Origin: WJMT01 sp964456985
GTDB taxonomy: Bacteria > Acidobacteriota > Aminicenantia > Aminicenantales > Aminicenantaceae
NCBI GenBank assembly: GCA_964456985.1
Contig: CAYWDH010000084.1
Location: 1-6,074 of the forward strand
Direction: 5' to 3'
Length of the DNA: 6,074 nt
Positions 1 to 5,721 of this stretch are shown piece by piece (the stretch's first letter is position 1; the number at the start of each line of letters is the position of its first letter). The translations under genes and the position numbers were made by a program. The notes beneath the pieces are model-generated. The model saw nothing but the letters and a program-made list of their open reading frames with translations. It was not told where the DNA came from and searched no databases.

Positions 1-40
1 GTTAAAAATCTTTAGTGAGCTGATGCCGCACCTGATTTTC
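1..40 (-). repeat. Right end of a short inverted-repeat element (copy A, cut by window edge)
   Basis: Read on the opposite strand, these 40 bases align without gaps to the left end of the complete element at 5211-5250, with 33 of 40 bases identical. The outermost 17 bases (24-40) fit the shared terminus AGCCAYACCTGAWTTTC apart from a few changes. A sub-terminal AAATCTT (6-12) sits 28 bases in from the end, the same distance as AAGATTT in the copy at 5211. The rest of the element would lie left of the window. It lies 37 bases beyond the stop of the sulfatase-fold gene and is inverted relative to copy B. Confidence 0.75.
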
Positions 41-77
41 TTATGGTTAAACTGAGTTCGACTGGTCGCTCCCTTTT

Positions 78-2306
78 TTATTTAATGTAACCGAGGCTTT
101 TGAGCCTTTCCCTTGTCTCTTTGTCGATTTTTTCAAGGTCGATTTTTTCGCTCTCAAATACCTGTCCGCTTGAGTATGACCTTATGAGCTCGCGAAAATA
201 ACCGGCTTCTATTGGCATTTCTGAAACAAGGTTCGTTTTTTCCTGATAATCATTTAAGAGGTCGAACAGCATGTCTTTGTCTTTGGTTGAGATGAATTTG
301 TAGCGGTATTCCACAATGCCTTTTTGCTGTCTGCCTCCGGATAGATTTTCCAGAAAAACACGGGAAGATGTTTGTTCCGGATTCAGGATGAACGGTAAGA
401 GGTTTTTTCCCTTCAATCCATAGTCATCCGTAATGCCGAAGAGTTCCAGAAGAGTCACCGGAACATCCGAGACACAGGCTGGGATTTGGGGCTCTGAAGG
501 AGGTATATCAAGCTTTTTTGGAAAAACCATGATGAAAGGGATATGCACCATTTCCTGGAAGAGAGTGGTGTTATGACCGAATTTTCCGTGCTGCATTTTA
601 CAGGCATCTCCGTGGTCTGATGTGAAAATAAAGATCGTATTGTCAAGGAGCTTGTTTTCCTTGAAAAAGTCATAGATCTTTTCGGCCAGACTGTCCGCAT
701 AGAGTACATTGGCATCATACATAGATTCTATATAATCCAGCAGGTCATCAGTGGCTTTGATTTGTCCGGATTCGATTTTTCTGAAATTTTGAGGAGTGGG
801 ACGCAGTGAGATATTTTCCGGAACAGGAAAGATTCTGAATTTTTTAGGAGGAAGATACGGAGCATGGGGAGGGTGGGCATGTATGTATATAAATTTTTGC
901 TTATCTTTTTTATATTTAGAATAAAGCGTTTTTAGGCTGGTCGAATATTCTACGTTTTTTTTATAATACTTATCAAAGTAGATCTCTGTAAATCCCCGAG
1001 TCAGTCCCCAATCTTTTCTAAACCAGGGATGTCCTGTTAGAAGAAAAGAAGAGATCTCATGGTCGGATAGCATTTCCGGGGTTGTTTGAAGAGAAGGATT
1101 TATTTTTGTGTTCTTTTCAATGACTCCGTGTTCATGGGGATATCTGGATGTTAAAAGAGTTCCGGTTGAAGCAAGGGTATAGGGGCTGTTTGCATAAAAG
1201 TTCTGGAACACGATTCCCTCTTTTCCCATCTTTTTTAAAAAGGGAGTGGTGTCTCTATGGTATCCGTACAGGCTCGAATGTTTGGCGTGAAAGGCATCCA
1301 GAGCTACATAGACAATATCAAATTTTCCCGAATTCAGTTTCTTATACAATTCAGCAAGTTCTTGTGAAGCCTTGGCTTTTCTTACGGGTTTGAGAATTTT
1401 TATTCCTGACCAAACAGCAAAATCCTGTGAGGAGGGTTTCAAATTCCTTTTGGTTTTCAAATAAAAAACTAGCTTGATATATTGGCCGGACAGATCTTTC
1501 AAGTTGATTTTTTTTGAGCCCGCTTTTTTGAAACGGATGTGTTTGAAAACACCTTTGTCCGAGGATATTTTCATATGAGCCGCTATATTTTTGGATATTC
1601 TTGATATGTTGACGTCCAGTTCTTCCGGGCCTGACGGCTTTAGGTAGAAGATGAAAGCACTTTCCGGGAAATGGATGATTTCCCCGCTCTTTTTTTGAAT
1701 AAGAGGTTCGGGCGTCTTCACAGCTTCTTCGCTGGGCCAGGAAAATTTAAAGTATTTGAATGCCGCTGAAAGCAAACGTTGGTCATGAGTGTCGGGTGAG
1801 TCTGACGGTCTTTCTGCCAGCCGGTATTTAAAAGTGAGTGTGTTTTTCCCTGTTTTGATCAATTTATCAGGGAGAGGGAGACTGTATACATCAAATAAGG
1901 GGTCTGGTTTTATGGTTCTGATTTTCTTTGAGTTAAGAAAAATTTCCATTTTTTGTTTTTGATTATTTTTAGAATTGACGGACCGGCATTCCATTTCCAG
2001 ATTTAAACCGCGGGTCTGTACTGCATCAAATTGGATGACACTTTGCTTCTCCTTCGCCCACCGAAAATTTTTTTCCGGCAAATACCACCCTGAAATAAAA
2101 TAGTCCTCGTCTTCTGGATTTGCAGCTTCAATATTCCGGGTCCAATAGGTATGTTCTGAGATATCAAAATCTTCCAATAAATCTCTCGAGACTCTGGTTT
2201 TAGAGTCTGTTTTTTCCGAACCATTCTTGCTTTGACAAGAAAATGAAAGAATGAGCGCTTGTATCACAACGATGTAAATCAAAATGGAGAATTTTTTCTT
2301 ATTCAT
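78..2306 (-). CDS. Sulfatase-fold (alkaline phosphatase superfamily) lipoprotein with N-terminal beta-sandwich region
   Basis: The 742-residue product starts MNKKK, has a hydrophobic segment (about 6-22) and Cys24 in LSFSCQ, a loose lipobox, so it is probably a periplasm-facing lipoprotein. Residues about 45-190 and 205-305 look like beta-sandwich regions. The sulfatase-fold domain covers about 328-680: metal-ligand Asp337 in ALDAFHAKH, HAHPPHAPY (476-484), TSDHGD (562-567) and HGKFGHN (573-579). The nucleophile segment reads TLASTGTLLTSR (377-388), with Thr377 where sulfatases have the Cys or Ser converted to formylglycine. Thr is the nucleophile in phosphoethanolamine transferases and LTA synthases of this superfamily, so a phospho-transferase or hydrolase is more likely than a sulfatase. 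The end, RLKSLGYIK, is a tail often seen in such 'sulfatases'. ATG at 2306 is preferred over TTG at 2336, because AGGA lies just ahead of it and the signal sequence starts there. It follows the glycosyltransferase gene on the same strand after a 371-bp gap. The substrate is unknown. Confidence 0.88.
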   Translation of the reverse strand: MNKKKFSILIYIVVIQALILSFSCQSKNGSEKTDSKTRVSRDLLEDFDISEHTYWTRNIEAANPEDEDYFISGWYLPEKNFRWAKEKQSVIQFDAVQTRGLNLEMECRSVNSKNNQKQKMEIFLNSKKIRTIKPDPLFDVYSLPLPDKLIKTGKNTLTFKYRLAERPSDSPDTHDQRLLSAAFKYFKFSWPSEEAVKTPEPLIQKKSGEIIHFPESAFIFYLKPSGPEELDVNISRISKNIAAHMKISSDKGVFKHIRFKKAGSKKINLKDLSGQYIKLVFYLKTKRNLKPSSQDFAVWSGIKILKPVRKAKASQELAELYKKLNSGKFDIVYVALDAFHAKHSSLYGYHRDTTPFLKKMGKEGIVFQNFYANSPYTLASTGTLLTSRYPHEHGVIEKNTKINPSLQTTPEMLSDHEISSFLLTGHPWFRKDWGLTRGFTEIYFDKYYKKNVEYSTSLKTLYSKYKKDKQKFIYIHAHPPHAPYLPPKKFRIFPVPENISLRPTPQNFRKIESGQIKATDDLLDYIESMYDANVLYADSLAEKIYDFFKENKLLDNTIFIFTSDHGDACKMQHGKFGHNTTLFQEMVHIPFIMVFPKKLDIPPSEPQIPACVSDVPVTLLELFGITDDYGLKGKNLLPFILNPEQTSSRVFLENLSGGRQQKGIVEYRYKFISTKDKDMLFDLLNDYQEKTNLVSEMPIEAGYFRELIRSYSSGQVFESEKIDLEKIDKETRERLKSLGYIK

Positions 2307-2355
2307 TTTTCCTATTTTAACTTCAAGAGGTTTCAAATTGCAAATATCATATCTA

Positions 2356-2385
2356 AAGTGACATTGAAGATTTAGCCTTCGGATG
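2356..2385 (-). repeat. Fragment of the same element family (decayed copy)
   Basis: This 30-base segment matches, on the opposite strand, positions 5350-5379 inside copy B with one mismatch; the inner 26 bases (2360-2385 against 5350-5375) are identical. Upstream, 2340-2355 looks like a degraded version of the element terminus, and AAGATTT (2367-2373) sits at nearly the usual distance from it. Past 2385 the match fails. I read it as a decayed or truncated copy, 34 to 50 bases ahead of the sulfatase-fold gene start. Confidence 0.7.
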
Positions 2386-2433
2386 GAGGAATGTGATCCT
2401 GGTTATTTACGAGTCGAGATTTTCTATTCTTAC

Positions 2434-2679
2434 GAAATTCAGGTATGGCTGAATTTCATGTAGTCTGCGTTTTTCCTGTTAGATAATTAATATCATGGCT
2501 CATCCAGACTTTCAGGCAGGCAAGCTGGTTCTGAAGTCATCCGGAGGCGAGCGGGCATGGTTCCTCGAAGAGGAGAGCGAGCCGAGGAATAAGCTGAGGT
2601 TCCTCGCTGGGGAAAATCAGCGGGCTGAAGAACCAGCTTGCCTGGTGAAAGTCAAAAGCACAAGCCATACCTGAATTTC
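2434..2679. repeat. 246-bp MITE-like element (copy C) with perfect 17-bp terminal inverted repeats
   Basis: The termini GAAATTCAGGTATGGCT (2434-2450) and AGCCATACCTGAATTTC (2663-2679) are exact reverse complements. They match the ends of copy B and copy A, but the interior does not, so C is a different subtype sharing only its ends. No open frame of useful length covers it, so it would be non-autonomous. The left end is itself a hairpin: GAAATTCA (2434-2441) pairs with TGAATTTC (2450-2457). No convincing target-site duplication is visible. It fills most of the gap between the two minus-strand genes and overlaps the glycosyltransferase stop codon. Confidence 0.78.
2507..2652. other. Long fold-back with two internal hairpins inside copy C
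   Basis: GACTTTCA (2507-2514) pairs with TGAAAGTC (2645-2652), and CAGGCAAGCTGGTTCT (2517-2532) pairs exactly with the complementary 16 bases at 2628-2643. Between the arms, TTCCTCG (2561-2567) pairs with CGAGGAA (2583-2589), and GCTGA (2593-2597) pairs with TCAGC (2617-2621). GGTTCCTCG occurs twice (2559-2567 and 2598-2606). The RNA from either strand could form a branched structure. There is no T-run beyond the stem on either strand, so it is not a classical intrinsic terminator, though it could protect the 3' end of the glycosyltransferase message or reduce read-through. Confidence 0.8.
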
Positions 2680-5164
2680 ACTTAACTGTAAGGACATCCT
2701 TATACCACATCCCTTCCCTGAATATCATTTGAATATCATCTGCCCAGACGTCTGTTCTTCCCATGCAAAAAATGCGGAGCTCCAGATTCCTGGTCGTCTC
2801 TTCCAGCTTGAAAGGCAGGACAAAGCTTTCATATTCTTTTTCTCCTGAAAAGTCATTTCCTTTCAGATCGATTTTACTGATAACCGTTCGTCCCAGGTCT
2901 GAAACAGCTTCTATGCGGACCTCCGCTGCATTGTGTTTGTTGCTCCCTATTTTAAGCCTGAACACAGCCTCATACAGTCCCGGCCGGAAGCTGCGGTAGT
3001 TGCCGTATGAAAGGAATCCTGTCTGGCGGTGTCTATCTGCAGCTTGATAGACAGCCTTATCTCTAAGGGCTCCCTTGTCGCGGATGATTCTTCCTCTTTC
3101 ATGTTCCATATTTTCCACTTTATAGTAGAGCTTTTTCTCAGGTTCCCAGTATAAGAAGAGATCGTATTTCCCGGGTTGAGAGGGCGGCCTTCCGGATAAT
3201 GTGAATTCTCTATCTGCTTTGGGCAGTATCCAGCACGGGAGTCTGCTGCCGTAACTGGATGCCGCTGATTGTTGGAGCGGAGTCTGGGGAAAAAGGGACC
3301 AGTTAGGGCATATTTTTTTTGGTTGCCTGAAGTCACAATTTTTTATCCGGACCTTCACTTCAAGATTGTCATCAGAAAGAGAGATTTTTTCAGGTAGAGA
3401 AATGGCTAGGACTTTGGGGTCTACAAGAGAATAAAGATAAAAGACGGTTTCTTTCTTGTTGATGTGGTATTGATTGAGAAAGGTTGCGTCTTTCATCTCG
3501 TCAGGATATGTATGGAAGTAGTAGTCTTTTTCATGGATATCTCTGTTGTCGACCAGGAAGAGATGTGTGAGGCCGTATTGAGTGATAGGATTCTTTTTAT
3601 AATTCACGAACTTTTCATAGGATATGAGCACTTTATAAGGCGTATCAAAGGCAGCTCCCGGAGCATCCATGCCTCCTATAGAGCCGCTTTCTCCCACATA
3701 TTTTTCTATGTCTTTACCCAAATTGCGGACAAAATATTCAGGTGAACGGGCCCAGTTATAGTAATGTTTTCCTTCCAGATACAGGGAAGGCAGGACTAAC
3801 AGGATGATAAGACTCAAGGAAAGGTATTTCGGCAGGCCTATCTCACGCTGGTTCTTTAATATTTTCGGGCAGGCGATATACACAGTCAGAGCTGCGGCTA
3901 TGATGAGGCTCACTATTAATTCCGCAGTACCCGGATAAACAAAGGGGAAAGCATCAGCCGGCTTGATCTGGAAGTTCCTGTAAATCCAGGGGATGAGGCA
4001 CCGATGTATTAATAGGATCAGGACAGCTGTTCCAAGCGGATAGAAACTCCAGTGTATTTTTTGGTTGAGTTTGAGTTTTGAAGTCCTATAAAGGGCGATT
4101 AGAAATCGTGCTGCCATGATACACATAACAGGAATGATAGGCAGAAAATACCTGGTAGGCCTGTAGCTTATAATACCAAGGAATAAAAAGCATGTACCAA
4201 ACCAGATCCCGATAAACACATCTGAAGCAGGGATATGGTTTTTTTTCTTTGTATAAATCCAGAAGAGGAGAATGAAGAGGAAGAGAAAAGAACCGAAGAG
4301 TACTGCAGGGCTTGTTGACACATACTTAAAGAGGAAAGTCCTGTAGAGATTATTTGCAAAGAGAGAGAGGTTTTTTTCAGGAAACATCTGCTGGGTCGTA
4401 AAAAACTTACCGAATTCTGATATAGGTCCTTTAAAGGGAAGATAAAAGGCAGTGAACCATAAAATGAAGGAGGACAGCATTCCTGCGCAGAGAAAGATAA
4501 ATCCTTTAAAGAGTTTTTTCAAAGAGGCTTTATTACGGAAATGCATCAACAAGTAGATTCCGAAGGCTACAATGGGGACCGGAAGAAGATAGAGAAAAAG
4601 GTTTTTGAAGGTGTAGCTTAAGAAAAAAACAGCACCGGAAGAAAAAAGAAGTCCGTTTCCCTTTTTGGTGCCTGCTTTTTTCATCCCTTTCTGCCACAGG
4701 TAAAAACCTATGATAAAAACAGTTAGAGTCTGGGTATCCTGCATTCCGAGCCTGGCATACATGATGGAGATAAAATTTATTCCAAACAGCAGCAGTGCCA
4801 GGAGTCCGGTTTTCTCTCCATAGCTCTCTTTGGCCGCGAGATAGATGAACAAAAGGGAGAGCATACTGAAAAAAATAGAAAAAAGACGGATCTGTGCCCG
4901 GCCAATGCCGATAATTTGGAAGGTCAGATACTTCAGCCACGTGGAAACAGCGCTGTAGTAGAAGTCATTCCATTCATCCAGTTTCCACTGGCCGAACAGT
5001 ATGAGGTTCCGGGCATTGTGGTTGTAAATGCCTTCATCGAAAAAGGTTCCTAGGCTCTCGCTTAAATACAGAGGGGGGTCTGCATGGATATGGATAATCC
5101 GGGTTAACAGGAACACAATGAAGAGAATCAGAAAGAGATGCTTTCCTTTGATATTTTTCATCAT
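2678..5164 (-). CDS. ArnT/PMT-like (GT39/GT83 type) membrane glycosyltransferase with large C-terminal periplasmic region
   Basis: The 828-residue product is a polytopic membrane protein of the PMT/ArnT fold, which moves a sugar from a lipid-linked donor to an acceptor outside the membrane. Hydrophobic segments begin at about 9-27 and recur through about 445-463, roughly a dozen in all. The first outer loop has the acidic pair Asp43-Glu44 in FFDEGIYNHNAR, the expected catalytic/metal site, and ARLGMQD (137-143) fits a conserved loop. Residues about 464-828 are soluble: a mixed alpha/beta stretch to about 575, a beta-rich stretch (580-680), then a jelly-roll-like region (about 705-815) resembling a carbohydrate-binding module. 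Typical ArnT proteins run about 550 residues, so the tail is long. Start: ATG at 5164, directly followed by a second ATG; no strong ribosome site is seen. The TGA stop uses two bases of repeat copy C. The sulfatase-fold gene lies downstream. Donor and acceptor are not known. Confidence 0.85.
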   Translation of the reverse strand: MMKNIKGKHLFLILFIVFLLTRIIHIHADPPLYLSESLGTFFDEGIYNHNARNLILFGQWKLDEWNDFYYSAVSTWLKYLTFQIIGIGRAQIRLFSIFFSMLSLLFIYLAAKESYGEKTGLLALLLFGINFISIMYARLGMQDTQTLTVFIIGFYLWQKGMKKAGTKKGNGLLFSSGAVFFLSYTFKNLFLYLLPVPIVAFGIYLLMHFRNKASLKKLFKGFIFLCAGMLSSFILWFTAFYLPFKGPISEFGKFFTTQQMFPEKNLSLFANNLYRTFLFKYVSTSPAVLFGSFLFLFILLFWIYTKKKNHIPASDVFIGIWFGTCFLFLGIISYRPTRYFLPIIPVMCIMAARFLIALYRTSKLKLNQKIHWSFYPLGTAVLILLIHRCLIPWIYRNFQIKPADAFPFVYPGTAELIVSLIIAAALTVYIACPKILKNQREIGLPKYLSLSLIILLVLPSLYLEGKHYYNWARSPEYFVRNLGKDIEKYVGESGSIGGMDAPGAAFDTPYKVLISYEKFVNYKKNPITQYGLTHLFLVDNRDIHEKDYYFHTYPDEMKDATFLNQYHINKKETVFYLYSLVDPKVLAISLPEKISLSDDNLEVKVRIKNCDFRQPKKICPNWSLFPQTPLQQSAASSYGSRLPCWILPKADREFTLSGRPPSQPGKYDLFLYWEPEKKLYYKVENMEHERGRIIRDKGALRDKAVYQAADRHRQTGFLSYGNYRSFRPGLYEAVFRLKIGSNKHNAAEVRIEAVSDLGRTVISKIDLKGNDFSGEKEYESFVLPFKLEETTRNLELRIFCMGRTDVWADDIQMIFREGMWYKDVLTVK

Positions 5165-5178
5165 TATTCTTTAAGGAG

Positions 5179-5721
5179 ATGATAAATAATAATTCAGAAA
5201 AGGTAAAGATGAAAATCAGATATGGCTTATGCTCGCTAAAGATTTTTAACGCCATTCTCCTTCATTTTTCTCGGCGCTTGCGTAACTCCCCCCGTCCGTG
5301 GGTCAGACATACTCAGCGTCCGGCTTCGCCGGATGCCCTCGAAAAGCCTCATCCGAAGGCTAAATCTTCAATGTCGCTTCAGCCACACCTGATTTTCATA
5401 AGGTCGTTGGATGATTCAATTAATTGGAGAGAATCCAATTTTTTGAATCATCCGGGATGGAGAAAGAAAGTTGAATTTTACTATCTGCCTGATATGAAAC
5501 AGGATAGAAGAACTGTCATATTTGGCATGAATATTGCTATATTTTTATATGAAAAAATGGAAATGTATATAAACTTTAAAGGAGGTGATCAAAGCTTTAA
5601 ATTTCTAAAAAACAATATTATCAGGGAAAAGTGTGGAGTGAATTTCACTCCTGAGTTATTGGTAACTTTTTCCCAATTTATTTTGGGTAAAAAGGAGGAA
5701 AGAATTGCGAAAATTATTTAG
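5179..5721 (+). CDS. Uncharacterised open frame running through repeat copy B; only the 3' part may be a real gene or remnant
   Basis: A 180-codon frame is open from ATG 5179. Residues 11-73 are read through the repeat at 5211-5397 and are basic, Pro- and Ser-rich, unlike a folded protein, so that part is probably spurious. From about residue 75 the product looks more protein-like (KKVEFYYLPDMKQ, then hydrophobic FGMNIAIFLY). A shorter start is ATG 5494 (75 codons), with no clear ribosome site. The last part, GVNFTPELLVTF (153-164), weakly recalls the C-terminal FDPELVxxF segment of HD-GYP domains, so it may be the 3' remnant of a gene broken by the repeat. Against this, stem-loops at 5409-5453, 5635-5651 and 5666-5694 suggest a non-coding leader. 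The stop overlaps the TTG start of the next gene by 17 bases, as in coupled genes. I do not recognise a family. Confidence 0.3.
   Translation: MINNNSEKVKMKIRYGLCSLKIFNAILLHFSRRLRNSPRPWVRHTQRPASPDALEKPHPKAKSSMSLQPHLIFIRSLDDSINWRESNFLNHPGWRKKVEFYYLPDMKQDRRTVIFGMNIAIFLYEKMEMYINFKGGDQSFKFLKNNIIREKCGVNFTPELLVTFSQFILGKKEERIAKII
5211..5397 (+). repeat. 187-bp MITE-like inverted-repeat element (copy B, complete)
   Basis: The ends GAAAATCAGATATGGCT (5211-5227) and AGCCACACCTGATTTTC (5381-5397) are reverse complements at 15 of 17 positions. A sub-terminal AAGATTT (5239-5245, and inverted at 5362-5368) lies 28-29 bases in from each end, so the symmetry runs deeper than the tip. The GC-richer core carries a 9-bp hairpin with a 3-base loop (5316-5324 with 5328-5336, one G-T pair). 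AT flanks both ends (5209-5210 and 5398-5399), possibly a two-base target duplication or part of the terminus. No transposase is present. It separates the divergent glycosyltransferase and TonB-receptor genes and could shift or supply promoters for either. Confidence 0.82.
5409..5453 (+). other. Long stem-loop 12 bases beyond repeat copy B
   Basis: GGATGATTCAA (5409-5419) pairs with TTGAATCATCC (5443-5453), 11 bp. After a 2x2 T-T internal loop, AATTGGA (5422-5428) pairs with TCCAATT (5434-5440), 7 bp, closing a GAGAA loop. Eighteen base pairs in 45 bases is unlikely by chance. No T-run follows on either strand, so it is not an ordinary intrinsic terminator. It could be a leader-RNA structure, a processing site or a DNA palindrome bound by a protein. 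Confidence 0.8.
5575..5601 (+). promoter_or_regulatory. Orphan perfect Shine-Dalgarno sequence in a small AT-rich hairpin
   Basis: AAAGGAGGTGATC (5578-5590) matches 13 bases of the complement of the usual bacterial 16S rRNA 3' end, far longer than a normal ribosome site. No ATG, GTG or TTG lies 5-10 bases downstream, so it has no obvious start codon. TTTAAAG (5575-5581) can pair with CTTTAAA (5595-5601), placing most of the motif in the loop. It might be a ribosome standby or pausing site ahead of the TonB-receptor gene, or simply codons for KGGDQ in the open frame that covers it. Confidence 0.4.
5635..5651. promoter_or_regulatory. 17-bp palindrome upstream of the TonB-receptor gene
   Basis: GGAGTGAA (5635-5642) and TTCACTCC (5644-5651) are exact reverse complements around a single T. 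It lies 53 bases ahead of the TTG start at 5705. The tight symmetry looks more like a dimeric regulator's operator than an RNA hairpin, since a one-base loop must open further in RNA. No regulator gene is in the window to link to it. It also encodes the GVNFTP segment of the overlapping open frame, so chance is possible. Confidence 0.4.
5666..5694 (+). promoter_or_regulatory. Hairpin abutting the ribosome binding site of the TonB-receptor gene
   Basis: CTTTTT (5666-5671) pairs with AAAAAG (5689-5694) and CCCAA (5672-5676) with TTGGG (5683-5687), with one bulged T (5688) and a six-base loop. The 3' arm ends on the first G of the GGAGG core (5694-5698), so the fold would partly cover the ribosome site. 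This could tune translation. Much of the stem is A-U, so it would be only moderately stable. Confidence 0.4.
5691..5698 (+). promoter_or_regulatory. Ribosome binding site that decides the TTG start at 5705
   Basis: AAAGGAGG ends six bases before TTG 5705. That spacing is ideal, while the first in-frame ATG (5759) has no such motif and would remove the signal peptide. Confidence 0.8.

Noticed and set aside
41..77. Terminator after the sulfatase-fold gene
   Set aside because: No stem-loop followed by T residues is seen on the minus strand between the stop and the copy A end.
2307..2336. TTG start at 2336 for the sulfatase-fold gene, adding ten residues
   Set aside because: No ribosome site precedes it, and the extra residues push the signal sequence inward; ATG 2306 has AGGA close by and starts right at the lysine-rich signal front.
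2434..2679. CRISPR array or group II intron in the intergenic repeat region
   Set aside because: The repeats are inverted pairs, not regularly spaced direct repeats, and no intron domain V-like or reverse-transcriptase sequence is visible.
2947..3336. Long open frame on the minus strand inside the glycosyltransferase gene
   Set aside because: It lies in another frame of a clear coding gene, with low-complexity, unmotivated protein content; the same applies to the other short frames at 455-718, 1148-1393, 2003-2224, 3464-3745, 4168-4359 and 4533-4940.
5316..5336. Hairpin in copy B as an intrinsic terminator
   Set aside because: There is no T-run after the stem on either strand; it is better explained as part of the repeat core.
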